Shown here: positions 13,113 through 26,192 of the stretch, piece by piece | Layout of the letters: every line of letters starts with the position of its first letter | How positions within the stretch are numbered: the stretch's first letter is position 1 | Source of the DNA: Salticus scenicus | Lineage: Eukaryota > Arthropoda > Arachnida > Araneae > Salticidae | Reading direction: 5' to 3' | Assembly: GCA_963930645.1 (NCBI GenBank) | Contig: OZ005651.1 | Span: 326,873,527-326,937,526, forward strand | Length of the DNA stretch: 64,000 nucleotides | Position numbers and translations under genes: made by a program | Notes under the pieces: model-generated | Told to the model about the DNA's origin: nothing | Databases searched by the model: none | Seen by the model: only the letters and a program-made list of their open reading frames with translations

Positions 13113-14872
13113 CCTTTGAGAGCCGCTGCTAGTTTTAGGGCCCCAAAATTTGTTAGGTTAACTTCTTCAAATTAAAATATTAAAGCAAATATTTATCTGT
13201 TACTGTAACATTCCAAATTGACAAGATAGAAAATCCGTATATCGTTCAATAAGCCTAAATACAACTTTTCCCGAAAATTGTTTTTGATACTAATTACTTC
13301 AAAATAAACTAATTTTTCGGTTTATGCCTAAACATATACTTATGTGCAAAATATTTATTATTCTATTAAACATAATAAACATTTCACAGAAGAAAAATGA
13401 TTATTAGATGAAAAAAAATTAATATATTCTGTAATACAGACAGAAAATTTACTATTTCTCTTTTTCGTTACTTTTATGGTTTAAAATAACCGTTAAAATC
13501 AACGAATAATGTAGAATTTGGAAAGTTAATAATGGAAAAAAATTATTAATTTTAAAATCATGGTAGCAAATTAAAAAGTTGCTTTGTAAAGTAAACTTAC
13601 ATTATTAAACGTGAAGAAAAGTGTTAAGTGCGGCTTTAACTGAGTATTAGATATTATAAACTAAAAATTATAAAATAATACGGATATAGCACAATAAAAT
13701 AAAATAATTATTAACGATATCTTTTAATTGCTGGGATATGATAAATATAATACACATTTTAAGCAATGGTTTTGAATATTAAATAATAGAAAATACTCTT
13801 TTATCAAAGTTAACTGTTTGAGGTGCAAAACCATGTTATGTACATAAGTATTCATATATAGTATCTCAAAATGCACTTGTTAAAAAATTCAAAACCATTT
13901 ACAAATTATTGCTACTTCACAACGCTATATCATTGCATAGCCAAAAGTAATATAAAATGTCTGTTTTTTATAGTAACAAAAGTTGATATTGATCTTTTCA
14001 AAATCGAATACTGGAAATTATTTTATTTATTTACCTGTAAACCATAACTCCCATAATCTCATCATTACAGGTTCATTGAATCGCCTTTATAAATACTATT
14101 AACTCTCTTTTTCAAACGCACAAAAAACAAAATAATAACGACACATACAAAGTAAGCGCCAATAAGTCCAAGCAAAATTATCAATCGGAAACATTGGAGA
14201 TAAAAGCAAAATTCGGAATAATTAATCCTAATGATGTCTTTCACTGTGTTTTGCATACTCACTTCATTTTTAATGTATATTAAAGTATACAACATTCAAA
14301 ATACATATTTAAGTAATATTTAAAAATCACGCAGACACATATTTTCTGTTTTAATTAAGATAAAAGGAAATGCTATATTGCCGTCATTTTTAATTTTACA
14401 ACGTCATTTTTTTTTCTCTTTGAATCGATGAAATTATTAAAATAATGAGATTGGAGAGATAACTTTTATTGCTGCTAGATTGCTGCTTTTTATTTTTTCT
14501 TCTTTTAAATTTTTATTTGATAGATCGTTTTAGTAGATTACCATTTTTCGGTTTGCAGGTTTTTAACCTTCCTATAATAATGAAATGTTTTTATTTTGTT
14601 TTTGAGATTTTTATGAAGTTTTGTGTGATGATAAGAGGTGCTGTTACAATTACGACATTTAAGTGAAAATGCTCCGAGATAGCACTACAAATATTACTTT
14701 TTCTTCTTCTTCTTCTTCTTTTTTTTTTTTTTTTCGATTTGTCTTTTTATTTTATTTATTTATTTTGAAAGATTTTATTTTCCTTTAGAATTGTGTTTTA
14801 CCGTGCTTATTTTATTTTATTATTTGTTTTGGCTTTACATCTTGAATAATTTTTAAATAACTTTAAAGCCTG

Positions 14873-14922
<50 letters not shown>

Positions 14923-15953
14923 ATTATTATTATTAATGACAAATAGCAAATGTTTTTTTTTTCTCCATTTTGTATATTTTTATCAGACTAAAAATTTCTT
15001 ACGGTATCAAATTCAATTTATAAAAATATATCAAATATATTTGATTATAATTATAGTAATTATAATTATAATTTTATAATTTTAATAATTTTAATTTCAA
15101 TTTTAATTTTAATATATATATATTTTTTATTCGGGGAAAATATCAAATGTCACATTATTACAGTCAGGAACATTAAGGTCTTCTTGAAAATACTATAACA
15201 ATATGAAACAAAGCATGTTTCAAAACACTATATCTTTCTTCATTTGGTACATAGAAAAGCTTGTTCTGCCACTACAAAAGCAGAAAGCAGCTTGGAAGAA
15301 AAGGGGGGGGGGGGGAGTAAGATAAAAGGGAGAAAAGACAGAATAAGAAAATAGGAAACGAAAAGCAACATATGGGAAGAGAAAAGACTGTCCGGCACGT
15401 TATGCATGATATCAATCTTGGCCCAGCCTGACATAAAACGAAAAAAACCTCGTACCGATGTAAAAAAAAAAAAAAAAAATCGAAATCAGTCTCCTGCAGA
15501 TTTTTAGTAGTTTCGCCAACAATGTCTGTGCCTTTCCCAACAAATATTCAAAGCAATTGATAATTTATGAATGATACTATGCTTTATTAAATGCGTTCAT
15601 GCACGTATATGAATGTCTGTGCGTTGTTATGTGTGTCCGGTTTTCAATGCAACTATATCCTGTACTATAGGGAAGTATTTAATTCTACTTTATTTCAGCT
15701 TGCGAGTGACAACGTTTTTATCGCAGATTGAAAATGCGAAAGTCTTTGTGGGATAAAATATAAACTGGCTGAATCTGAAATAACAACAAAAATTAGTCAA
15801 GGGTAGTAATTAGTCAACTCGTTCAGGTGTAAGTGATTTCAAGACAGGTATTACATATTCAGTCCAGCCATTTGCACATTACAAAAATATAACCATTAAG
15901 CTATTTTACAACTATTTCAGCATGAATTTATAAATAAAACAGCTTAATATTTA

Positions 15954-17355
15954 CAGTCTGTTACAAAATTTTAAGACCACTCAAATTTGCACCTTTTTTC
16001 AACAAAGAAAACATTAATTTGAATTTTTTAAAAGTAGATGAATGAAAAGGAATAAATCTATAATATTTATTTACTTCAGTAGAAAATGTTTGAATATGTA
16101 TATAATATATATATATATATATTCATGCCAAACGTTTTTACGTAAACCTGCTGTAAATATAAGACTATAAATATAGGACTATTTTTATATTTTTAATATA
16201 AAAGACGACTTTAGTTTTGAGCTTAGATTTTAACTGTAGCAGAAAGAAAATCCACTTTTAAAGTATAAAAATATGTGGGAAATACAGAAATTCTAAATTG
16301 TGTCTTTTTTTTTTTTTTTTTTTTAACGCCTTGTCAAAATGAGCTGTCTAATATAGATATGAGAAGAGTATGAATGAATAAAGGAAAAGTAAAGTTTGAA
16401 CGTGAAATAAGTAGGACTTTTAATCGTTCTAAAATTGCTATTCATAATGTTTTAAGTAAAAAGGCATTGTATGGAACGCTTATTAGTTTGGTTGTAAAAA
16501 AAGATGTTATCAGCTCGTGATATTATGCGAATTGTCAAGCTGGCAATGAAAAACTATAAGTTGACATATAAAATAGCACAACAGAATCTTTTGAAACTAT
16601 ATGACGAAGTTTAAAAACAAATGCTGTTGTTATTCGTCGCAAATTATGAGGAAAAGCACCACTATTGAAATGTCATAAAGTAGCTCATCTTAAGTGAGCA
16701 GAGAATGTCATATTCTGGAACTCTACATGGAGAAATACATTATTTTCGGATGAGAAAAACTTAATTTATATGGTCTGACAATATTTACTACTGGCAGGAC
16801 TTAAGGGAAAATTCTTCAGAGTTCTACAGTAGGCAAATGGGAGACGGTTTCGTTATGGTGTGCAGCTCTTTGTTATATGCAGGAAAATGCGATCTCAAAA
16901 GAGTTAATGGGGAAGTGAACTTAGACAGTATAAACATCAAAGAATATTATTTTGAAGTCTGATGCCCTTCCGAACACTTTTAGAAAGTGGAAAATGAAAG
17001 TTTCAACACGATAATGCTTCTAGTAATATATCTAAGTCAACAAAAAATATGGCTTAAAAGAGAAAAGACAGATGTTAGTCTTTGGCTGAGATGAAGACCT
17101 GACCTAAACTGCATATAAAACCTGTAGAAATATTTCTTTCACCAAGTATATGAAAATAACAACCAATATCATTCAACATATGAATTAGACGTTCTCATTT
17201 TGGAGAAATGAATCAATACTCCCAAATGTTTTCTTAAAAAAATAATTAACTGGATGCCAAATCGTACATGTCAAGCTATTCAGAGAAATGGTGGAGTAAA
17301 ATCTTACTAAATTTGCGAAAATTATCTTTTTCCACCTGTGGTCTTATGGAATCCA
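15954..17355 (+). pseudogene. Dead Tc3-like transposon with transposase relic
   Basis: The left end CAGTCTGTTACAAAATTTTAAG follows TA and resembles a Tc1/mariner end. Inside, several frames together show family words: EISRTFNRSKIAIHNVL (helix-turn-helix), LSARDIMRIVKLA, FSDEKN (the first catalytic Asp region), then DNIYYWQDLRE and RQMGDGFVMV, as in Tc3 transposases (SDEK...YYW.DLR...GGSVMVW). Frameshifts and stops break it throughout. The right end is not clear; similarity fades near CACCTGTGGTCTTA at 17333. Confidence 0.7.
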
Positions 17356-20085
17356 TAATTTATAAGAAGATAAAATTCAAAATCTAGTAGAGAGGGAAAA
17401 AAAAGAGAGAGAGATTTACAGAAAATATCCCATTGTTAAAATGTAAGAACGTTAACTAAAAACAAGTTCAAAAAGGTTGTCAATAAAAGTTGTAGTGAAT
17501 GCAAACGTTTAAAAACTAACTGATAAAGCATACAATTGAAACAATCACAGCGATCGTAATCAGAGGTCACAAATGCTATGGAATTTGTGATCGGCTGTCA
17601 AGAGATGATGCTTTTTAGAGTATGCAATACGTTTAAAGGGTAATTAGTTTATTGTGAGAGTTGATGGAAATTTAATACATAAAAATAAATAATTTTACAA
17701 CTAATCAAAAACTAATATATTATAATTTAAATAAAAATGATATTGCTAATTAAATTATTCTTTGAATCTTATTAAATGTATCAAATTATTTTTTCTAAAA
17801 AGTTAATCTGTTCCGAGAAAAGAAAAACATAAAGCTGCCCTGTATTTACAAAAAGAGAAGAAAAATAAATAAAAATAAAAGTGAATAGTAGATTTCTACT
17901 TATCAAAATAATCAAATAAGACAGAAACTACAGCTGGGATTGCAAACTAATATGATTTTTTTTTTAAATATATAATATATATGTAGAGTAACAGACCGTT
18001 CAGTAGTAATATAATATTATCAGTGCAAACATTTGAAATTTAAAGATGATTTAATTTCAGTATTCAAACAATTATTCTGATCAAAAACGAAGACCACCCA
18101 AATCAAACCAAAAAAAAAAGTAAAATCTAAATAAATTATAGCAAATTGGAATGATAAAAAAGCAATATTTGCAATCTAACGTTATCAAGGGCCTGGTAGA
18201 ATGCAAATATGCTAAAAAATGGATGTTTTTCTGTCACAAAGAAAGCAAAAGCTAAGAATTTCTTTGTTCTCAGGCCCGAAACACCCATTGTAAATAAAAC
18301 CAGAAAAAACGAAGATCAAACTAAAACTCATCACTACAAATGATAATACAATAACCATTTAAAAACGTAGATCAAAATAAACTCACCACTACAAATATTA
18401 ATTACATTTTTTGTTTTAATATGTAAATTCAAGACTTTAATAATTTAATAATTACATTATTGTGAAAAATGACATGAAGCATAACAAGATTTAATCTTAA
18501 ACGAATTTATTTTGAAATTAACAAAAAGTTATTTACCCTAAGCTTAATTCACTTGTAAATGTAACCGAATTTATTTTTAAATTTACATAAAATAAATATA
18601 TATGTAAATCTGTAATATAAATAGTATTGAAAGATATTTTAAATTAATAATAATGTAAATTAAAACAAATATAGAAAACTTAAACTGAACTAAACAGTGA
18701 GTACAGTTCAATAACAACATTTTTGGGGTCATTTGTTTTAGGTTATTTTGTTGTTTTAAACCAAATTTACATTAGAAGCAAGAAATCTGTTTTTTTTTTA
18801 TTGTAGCATAAGATATATTGTTAACAAATTTACAATAGTTCATCAAAATTGTTTTGTATTTGCTTATATTAACAAAATATTTTTATGGCTTTACATTAAT
18901 TTTTACATACTGTAAGTAAAAAACTATTTTTTGTAATAAAAATAAAATATTTTTGTAAGAATTGGAGCAAAATTTATTTTGTTTATCTAACCAAAATCGT
19001 TGTTGTGTACATTTAAATAAAAAATTTTGTTGTGTCCCAGAATCTTTTGTTGATCAATCAGAACTTTCATCTGGGTGTAGACGTCTGTAAATTTATTTCA
19101 AAGCTCATACGACAGAATTCGACAATACAAAATTATTAATTATGTAAATAAAATTTTTCGTCAAATTTATTTAAATAATAAATCTTCCACTCTGCAACAT
19201 CAGAAAATAAATTGCTTAAAAAAAAAAAAAAAAAGAAAGAAAGAAAGAAAGAAAGAACTGAATGAGCTTGGTACCATTTTGCTTGTTTATTATTTACTTA
19301 ATAATATTATATAATCAGAAAATAAAATTTCATTTCATTTTTTAAGTGGTTAGATTTAATATTTCTTACTAAATCTGCATACTAGCTATCAATAATCATT
19401 CAAGGGCTTGTTATTTTCATACGAAGCTTTTATTTTTGATTATTGTAAATTTGTTTTAGCCATCAATTACCATTTTAAATTTTATATCACCATTTTCTAC
19501 TGCAGCTTCCAGAGCAGTTATGAAAGAACGTAATGCAACACTTCCTCCTTATACTTCAAACACCGTTAAAAAAGTTCTTACACTGGTTTGCTTCTACATA
19601 AATATTAAACATTAGCGATAATCTCTAGTCGTTATTCTTGTTTGGAATCAGTAATGACTTTTACGTATACAGTTCAAAACAACTACATTTATTTTATGAG
19701 CACCTTTTATTAGAAGCAAGCTATATACGCAAGAAGAAAATGTTAAGATATATTTTAGATAGTTTGTGATTAGAGATATTAAGATACGCGAAGTATTTAT
19801 TTTTAGTTTCGCTATCAAATTTTAAGAAAATATCAAAACGTTAAAGCATCGCAGATACAATATCTCATCTGGTATTTATTCAGAAAAAGGAGGCAGTAAA
19901 TTAGGGTGTGATGGTATTTAGTTCAATGATATAGAGATTTAGGAAATGTAGGATCAAGAGTGTTTTGTTAACAAAACTTAAAAGAGAAAGAGAGAATCCA
20001 ATAAAAAGGAAGAAAGAACATAAAAATAATAATACAAACACTCCCTTTTTTAATCTACATCTTTCCTACCCATCTGATAGTAGAA
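17356..20085. other. AT-rich DNA without a recognised gene
   Basis: No gene or clear repeat beyond homopolymers and (GAAA)n at about 19235-19258. The weak exon candidate at 19506 lies here. Confidence 0.5.
19506..19585 (+). CDS. Weak candidate for an upstream exon of the channel
   Basis: A good acceptor (cattttctactgcag) is followed by an open frame reading SRAVMKERNATLPPYTSNTV and on to a stop near 19617. The LPPY motif and a nearby glycosylation sequon resemble the N-terminal region of some arthropod chloride-channel subunits. The donor (CTG|GTTTGC at 19586) is weak but of the same GTTTG type as exon a. There is no typical loop-G strand before the stop, so it could be chance. Confidence 0.2.
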
Positions 20086-20225
20086 TGTTTAGTGCTCTAG
20101 CCTTTAGTTAACAGGTTGGGTTCTAATCCGGGGCCGACATGGGTGTTCGTAATCTACTTTGAGCCGAATATTCTTGTCTAATGAGCCCTATTGTAAAAAA
20201 TTGACCGTAGAGCGATATCCCAAAC
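20086..20225 (+). mobile_element. tRNA-related SINE fragment (SINE-3)
   Basis: TTTAGTGCTCTAGCC followed about 20 bases later by GGTTGGGTTCTAATCCGGGG resembles pol III A and B boxes, with a non-tRNA body after it. It does not fold into a full cloverleaf. Confidence 0.4.
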
Positions 20226-20595
20226 TTATTTTAGTGTGTATATTTTGTCTATTCTATAGAATAATGAACATTGATGTTGCCTTTCATATTTCAAATTAAT
20301 TAATGCGATTTAATGCATTCAGAAAAGACAAAAACTAAAAATTTAGATTCTTATTACTTATTTCCAAAATAATAATAATAATAATAATAACTTGTATTTA
20401 GAATGCTTATTTAAATTTTAAAGACGCATTCTATACTGATATCATTTACTTAGAAAGATACACTGCGATATTTCAATAGTTCATTTTTATCATTAAATTA
20501 ATAAAATTATACTTTTAAAAAATTAAAGAACACGCTTTTACAGAAATGTGAACTAATAAATAATTTAGAATTAAACAAAAACCATTTTTAAAAAG

Positions 20596-20672
20596 TCTCC
20601 CCTGACTGGACTCGAACGTTAGACCTTTAGTTTCGTAGCCCGGAGCTTTACCTCACAGCCACAGTGTTCACG
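20596..20672 (-). mobile_element. tRNA-like SINE head (SINE-4) in unit 1
   Basis: The minus strand reads GGCTGTGAGGTAAAGC (A-box-like) and later GTTCGAGTCCAGTCAGGGG (B-box-like). The acceptor ends do not pair, so it is not a tRNA gene. Confidence 0.5.
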
Positions 20673-20970
20673 TAGGGAAAGTCTTTTTTTTTTTTTTTTT
20701 CACAATGTAGATTCTTTGTTTGCTCCCAGAGCGGTTACAAACATACATACAGGTGAAGCTAATAAAAGCGTGTTAAAATATTATTATAGTTTTAAAAAAT
20801 TAAAGAACACTCTTTTATAGAAATGTGAACCAAAAAGCACAAAATATCTATCTTAGTATTAAAATGCAGGGTAAGAGAAAATCGTGTGAGTGACACACCA
20901 TAATATTTACATACATTTAAATCTTTAATTAAAATAATTTAGAATTAAACAAAAAACATTTAAAAAAAAA

Positions 20971-21048
20971 TCCCCCCTGACTGGGCTCGAACGCTACACC
21001 ATTAGGTTCGTAGCGCGGTGCTTTACCTCACGGCTACAGCGTTCACGT
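20971..21048 (-). mobile_element. tRNA-like SINE head (SINE-4) in unit 2
   Basis: Second copy of the segment in unit 1: minus-strand GCCGTGAGGTAAAGCACC and GTTCGAGCCCAGTCAGGGG, same spacing. Confidence 0.5.
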
Positions 21049-21157
21049 AAGGAAGTTCTTTTTTTACAATATAGAGTTTTGTTTGTTTCCAGAGCGGTTA
21101 CAAACATACAAACAAACATACATACAGGTGAATCTAATAAAAGCGTATTAAAACGGG

Positions 21158-22085
21158 GAAATTACCAGCAGTAGAAATACAAGCTAATGTGCTAACCAAT
21201 TAAAGCAACGTGAGTTTTTAATTTTTTCCCTTTGAATCAAGCTTCTACCTAACTAATGTCAAAAATTTGTCCTTAATAGTTCATTGTTACCTAACTTAGT
21301 CAAATGATAGAAATAAGATTGGTGCTAATTTTTTAAAATTTGAAGGTCATATTGCTAAAAATCAAAAATGCGTTTTTACACATACAAAACTTATTTTTAC
21401 CTTTTTATAGATAACAATACTCTTTTGAGCAACTAAATATTTTCGTTTCAATTTTCGTAATAGTTATTGGGTCGTTTTTAATTATATATAAAGTTTAATT
21501 ATTAAAGTGTTTAGTTTGAATTTTAAATGCTTTAACTAATTAAGGAAAATCGAAATAAACTTTAAAGTTAATGACAACACATTATTAAAAATATTTTACC
21601 AGTTATTTTTCTGTAAGCAGCACCTAGATGAAAATTCAAGAAGAAACTAGCCGAAATCTTTTTAAATGAAACAGAAAATGGATTTTTTACGTATATCATC
21701 TAGAAATGCAGTAGAAAACATAATTTTTAAAGTAAAGAATTAAAACGTACTGGCAAAAATCACTAGCTTCATAATTTTTACCTAACCAAACACAGACATA
21801 ACGGAAATGAATAGGAGATGCAAGTAGCGTCAGACAGATAATTACTCGTAAAAGTTTTTAATCAAGCACACAAATATGAACTATATATTTTTAAACAGAC
21901 TTTTGTAAATTTAAAATTTGACAGAATTTTAATAACGTAATGAACATGCAAAATATATCGTAGAGTATATTTTTTTTTCTATTTTTTGAATTACTGTAAT
22001 TTCTGCCGTACAAGCCGCAAGTCCGATAAATCATTTTGACACCAAAAATTTTAATTAAAAATTATAATTATGGTTTTTATCAATG
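21158..22085. other. AT-rich DNA upstream of the first identified exon
   Basis: I see no gene, repeat or regulatory signature that I can defend. It is probably intron, since the channel's N-terminal exons must lie upstream. Confidence 0.5.
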
Positions 22086-22089
22086 TTAA

Positions 22090-22291
22090 CCCTTTCAAGG
22101 ACGGTGATGCCATTAAAGCATCACCTATTATCAATTTTCAACTGCAAAAATTCCTCCCGGGAATATTTTACAGGATTTTATTTTTATAACTTAAAGGAAG
22201 AAATTCATTTATTTCTTCTCTTATAACATTGATCGTAAATTCTAGTGGCTGTTGATTTTAAATGAACAAAATCACTCTGCCCTTGAAAGGG
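22090..22291. mobile_element. piggyBac-type MITE
   Basis: TTAA (22086-22089), CCCTTTCAAGG ... CCTTGAAAGGG, TTAA (22292-22295). A TTAA target duplication with CCC...GGG ends is the mark of piggyBac-like elements. It is 202 bp, non-coding, and ends 203 bases before exon a. Confidence 0.85.
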
Positions 22292-22494
22292 TTAACAATG
22301 CTATACTTTATTTTAAAAAAATTCTGTGTAAAACGGTGCCTGTGCATTATACGTCGAAAATTACAATATATTTAAAATAAGTAAAACAAAAAAAAATGTC
22401 ATATTTACATTAATACTTTCCTGTATTTGCTTTTATATATTTATATATTTTAAAAACTATGTTTTATCTAGGCTGATTTTAATTCTGTTTCTAG

Positions 22495-22724
22495 GAATTC
22501 AGCATGGACATTTACTTGCGTCAGTCTTGGGTTGATCCTAGATTAGGATTAACTCGCTTTGGAATCAATAATACTGTAACACTCAATGGCCAAGACATAA
22601 TGGAAGATATCTGGAAGCCAGATCTATTTTTCAGAAATTTGAAATCTGCTAAATTCCATATGGTTACCGTGCCAAACAAGTTGATTAAGCTTTCACCAGA
22701 TGGTACAGTACTCTTTAGCATGAG
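22495..22724 (+). CDS. Channel exon a: loop D to loop E of the extracellular domain
   Basis: 230 bp, phase 0 in and phase 2 out, residues 1-76 plus two bases. The acceptor is tttctag before GAATTC. The donor is AG|GTTTGT, a weaker match than usual. It carries the loop-D strand with the Arg of YLRQ, loop A (WKPDLFF) and an N-N-T glycosylation site. The ATG at 22504 is internal methionine, not a start: homologues continue upstream, and the E before it matches the first residue of the equivalent vertebrate GABA-A exon. Confidence 0.93.
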
Positions 22725-25700
22725 GTTTGTTTTGGTTCCTTGCTAATTTTATACGTATTATCTTTATCAAAATTCAATTTTCTAAATAATATGCATTATA
22801 CAAATATGTTTCGAGATTGAAGTAAAAAAGCATTCGATTTACAATACTTTCATCTAAAAAAAAGGGGGGGGGACATCAGTATAAGTGTCTCAAAGCATGT
22901 ATATGTAAACTTATACTAAATGTTCTTTTCTTTTACAAGTACATCTTATTAGACAATTTTTAAGACAAAGTCATGAAAAGATTATAGTGTCCCGGTGGAT
23001 AAATAGCTTTGAATGGTTAAATGACGGAAATCAAGATTACAGAAAAAATAAGACTGAAAGTGCAATTGTCTGGTAATGCTGTCATCCTATGAAATTCACA
23101 CAGAAAACAAAACTTAAAATAACAGTTAGGAGAGCTTCTTCCTGAATAATCTCGCCCCCCCCCCCCCCCCCCCAAGTAGCTATACCCAACAACCGATAAT
23201 TAAAATAACTTGAAATAAAAGAGAGTGTTTCTCATTGCGTAAAGAAACAATAAGAAAAACAAACAAACACCAAAAAAAGTCAATTTAACAGAAAAAATCT
23301 ATCATCTGTTGTCCCAGAAAAAAATTGTATTTTTTAACAAAAAAAGTGCTTATTTTTAACGAACATTATTTTTTTTCAATAGTGAAAAAATGTGTTTTTA
23401 ACAGAAATAAAAACAGTCCCTAACGATCTTTAATTTATCAACAATAAAGATCCGTAGTTTTAACACTCCCTTTGTAAATTTTAACAAAGACGATTATTTG
23501 GTAACTTGCGTTGATGGGTTTCAAGTTCACAATCCTCTGTTTCGCAGTCAGATGCTTTACCGCGGCACCCTTGTTATTAGAGTCCATGACGTCCTTGTTA
23601 TTACAATACATTACGAAACCTTGTTATTACAGTCCATGAAATTGCATTTCATGGACTGTAATAACAAGGTTTCGTGATAATACTGACTATACAAAATATT
23701 TTTCTTTTTTTTTTTTTCTTTTTTTTTTTTTTTTATTAAAATTCGTCTTGTTACTTTCATCAGTTAGAAACCGAAATTCGTTTTCACAAGTTCTCTTTTT
23801 GTTCGAAGTTTAATTGTATTTTGTACTTTGTAAATTATCCATCGTCCATGTTATTCAAGGAATACAATATTTTCCTTTTGATCTTAAAAAAAAAAAATCT
23901 GCCTTAAAAAGAAAGGGTTAGGGTAGCAATAAAGTGAAAAAATGTAAAATTCTCACAATAGTTTATAACAGTATTCACACGAACTCCTATACGTTGTCAC
24001 TACACTTTAGATAGTTAGACGGCTACTTCAGAAAATCTTTGAAATGGGCTCTATCGGTGTGATATAATAAAACCCTTTAAATGTGACCACTACAAGAAAA
24101 AATGCAAATTTTTCATGTTTATGTTTGCTTTTTGAAAAGAAATTTTTGCATTCTATGGGGAAATGTTTCTCTTCTATGAATAAATTAAAAGGGAATGAAG
24201 GAGAAGAAATCATCTGATATATTAAACAATCGATAGTTTACCCTCGAACCCTAAAAACCGATAGAGTCCATTAAAATGTGTGTGTGTGTGTGTGTGTGCA
24301 TGCATTTTTTTCGGCTAGCTCATTTTATTAGTTATAAAAGTGCAATGAGTGAAATGGTATCAGTGCTACGGTAGCATCTCGGCTTCAAAAAACTAGCAGT
24401 GGCTTGATTGCCTATTAGACGAATGTTTAGTTATCTAGAGCTAAAACTTAAATAGTTTATAAAAATTCTGTCTTGGAAAATAAAACGATATTTATTAAAT
24501 AGTTTTTGAAAGTTTAAAAATATAAATTACTTTACATATTGATATTGTATGTCTACAGTAAAGCTCATTCCTGTGAGATATGATGTACTTTCCATGGAGA
24601 AAACTAACGGCCGTATTCACCATTAACTTTGACTCCCGGTTCAACGGAAAAACTTGAAAAGCGTCTAAAGGCAGGTTACAGCTTTCCAGCAAAATTTGGC
24701 ACGCTGTTTCTGCCATCTAGCGTCAAGGATTTCATATAATCTTTGATTGGTTATTTTCACGTAAAAAATTTGAAAATATCTATACCGCTAGATGGAAGAA
24801 ACAACGCGTCAAAATTTGCTGAAAATTTGCACCTTGCTTTTATGCACTTTTCAAATTTTTGTGTCCAACCGGGAGTTGAAGTTATTGGTGAATAACAGTC
24901 AAAGAGAGTTTACGAAGCCTTTTTTTTCCGAGGATGTAAAAGACATAATTAATATAGAATTATAACATGTCAAAAAATATATATATATTAAAAAATATTT
25001 CCTTAAAGCTTACTTTCTTATTTAATAAAATTCATTATATTTTCCAAAATAACATGTTTATTAACTATTTAAATTTTAACGAAAGTAAGTCACAGTTCTC
25101 TAATTTTGCTGATGGTTTTTTGTAAAGATAGACGCCGCTAATTTTACTATTGCATATCTTTAAAAAAAAGTATTTCATTCTCATTCTAATTATTTTAGAT
25201 CTCTCTGTAGAGACTTCATTGGTTCATATTGGATAGATCAATTTTTAAATTTTCATGAATTTACTCATTTTAGTGCGATTTAGAAGTGTAAAAAGAAGTA
25301 CAAAAGAAAAAAATCAAGAATTTAATTTATAACAATTTTGACGATCAAAAAATTTCTAAATAATTACCAAAAATCAAAATTCAGTCTAGATAATGTATTT
25401 TTGAAGCATTACACATATTTAACTCATCAATTTTTAGAGTCACCGCTAAGTGACACATTTGTAACTTTTTTTATGAAGAAGGGCTATTAGTCTCAATCTA
25501 CGGATTCTTACGAAACCAGTTTTACGATAGTTGGGCATTTATCTAAATCGAAAATTTATCAAAAGTATAATTGAATAATTGGAAAGCGATGTTATAATTT
25601 GAAAAAAAAAAAAAAAAAAAAAACTAATAGTCCTTCGTACTAAACTAAATTCTGCTTTTGCCAGAATTTCACCAAAATCTTTTTTTTTTTCTGTTTCTTT

Positions 25701-26160
25701 CTTTTTAAAAAGAAAAAGAAAATAAAAGGCCATAAACAATTTAATTAAAAGACCATAAACAATTTCTAACCATAAACACTTTAATTCTCGCATATTAATT
25801 ATTTCCATATGAAGTCAGTGCGGTAAAGATTGATATATTTTTGTTGGAAATACTTATATCACTTGTCTTTTTTTTTTTTTTTTCTTCCAATTGTTTCCCA
25901 ATTGTTCCAGTTCATATCGCGTTTTATCATCTGCAAATATATAAGTTGAACAAAGTATGTCCAAAACATAAGTATAAATAAACTTTTTTGTTATTGTATC
26001 TAATAAATTAATATATGAGTTATATAATAAATGCTTTTTTTCAAAGTAACAAGTAATGTACTAAATAATAAATTAAAAATATAACATAATAAATTTTATA
26101 ATAAAAAAATAGAAAAATGTATTCCTTATGCCTAAATATTATATGAAAAAACACAAAATG

Positions 26161-26192
<32 letters not shown>

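Larger units (their letters stand above)
10533..15950. other. Intergenic or 5' intronic DNA without a recognised gene
   Basis: AT-rich DNA with A tracts (10721-10743, 11000-11026), a palindromic element (11515-11667), a short inverted-end element (12058-12166), a SINE (12935-13112), (TTC)n/T tract at 14698-14734, (TTA)n at 14877-14932 and a G tract at 15303-15315. Open frames here are short and lack family motifs. Confidence 0.6.
20513..21157. repeat. Tandem duplication containing tRNA-like heads
   Basis: Unit 1 (20513-20789) and unit 2 (20790-21157) share TTTTAAAAAATTAAAGAACAC, AATAATTTAGAATTAAAC, the tRNA-like segment, GAGCGGTTACAAACATACA and GCTAATAAAAGCGT-like ends. Unit 2 has about 90 extra bases after GAAATGTGAAC. 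The copies differ by roughly a tenth by eye. Confidence 0.75.

Noticed and set aside
20596..21048. Two minus-strand tRNA genes
   Set aside because: A and B boxes are recognisable but acceptor and anticodon stems do not pair, and the copies sit in a tandem repeat.
22504..22746. Independent small gene starting at ATG 22504
   Set aside because: It is an internal part of the channel's extracellular domain; the frame continues into the intron only by chance.
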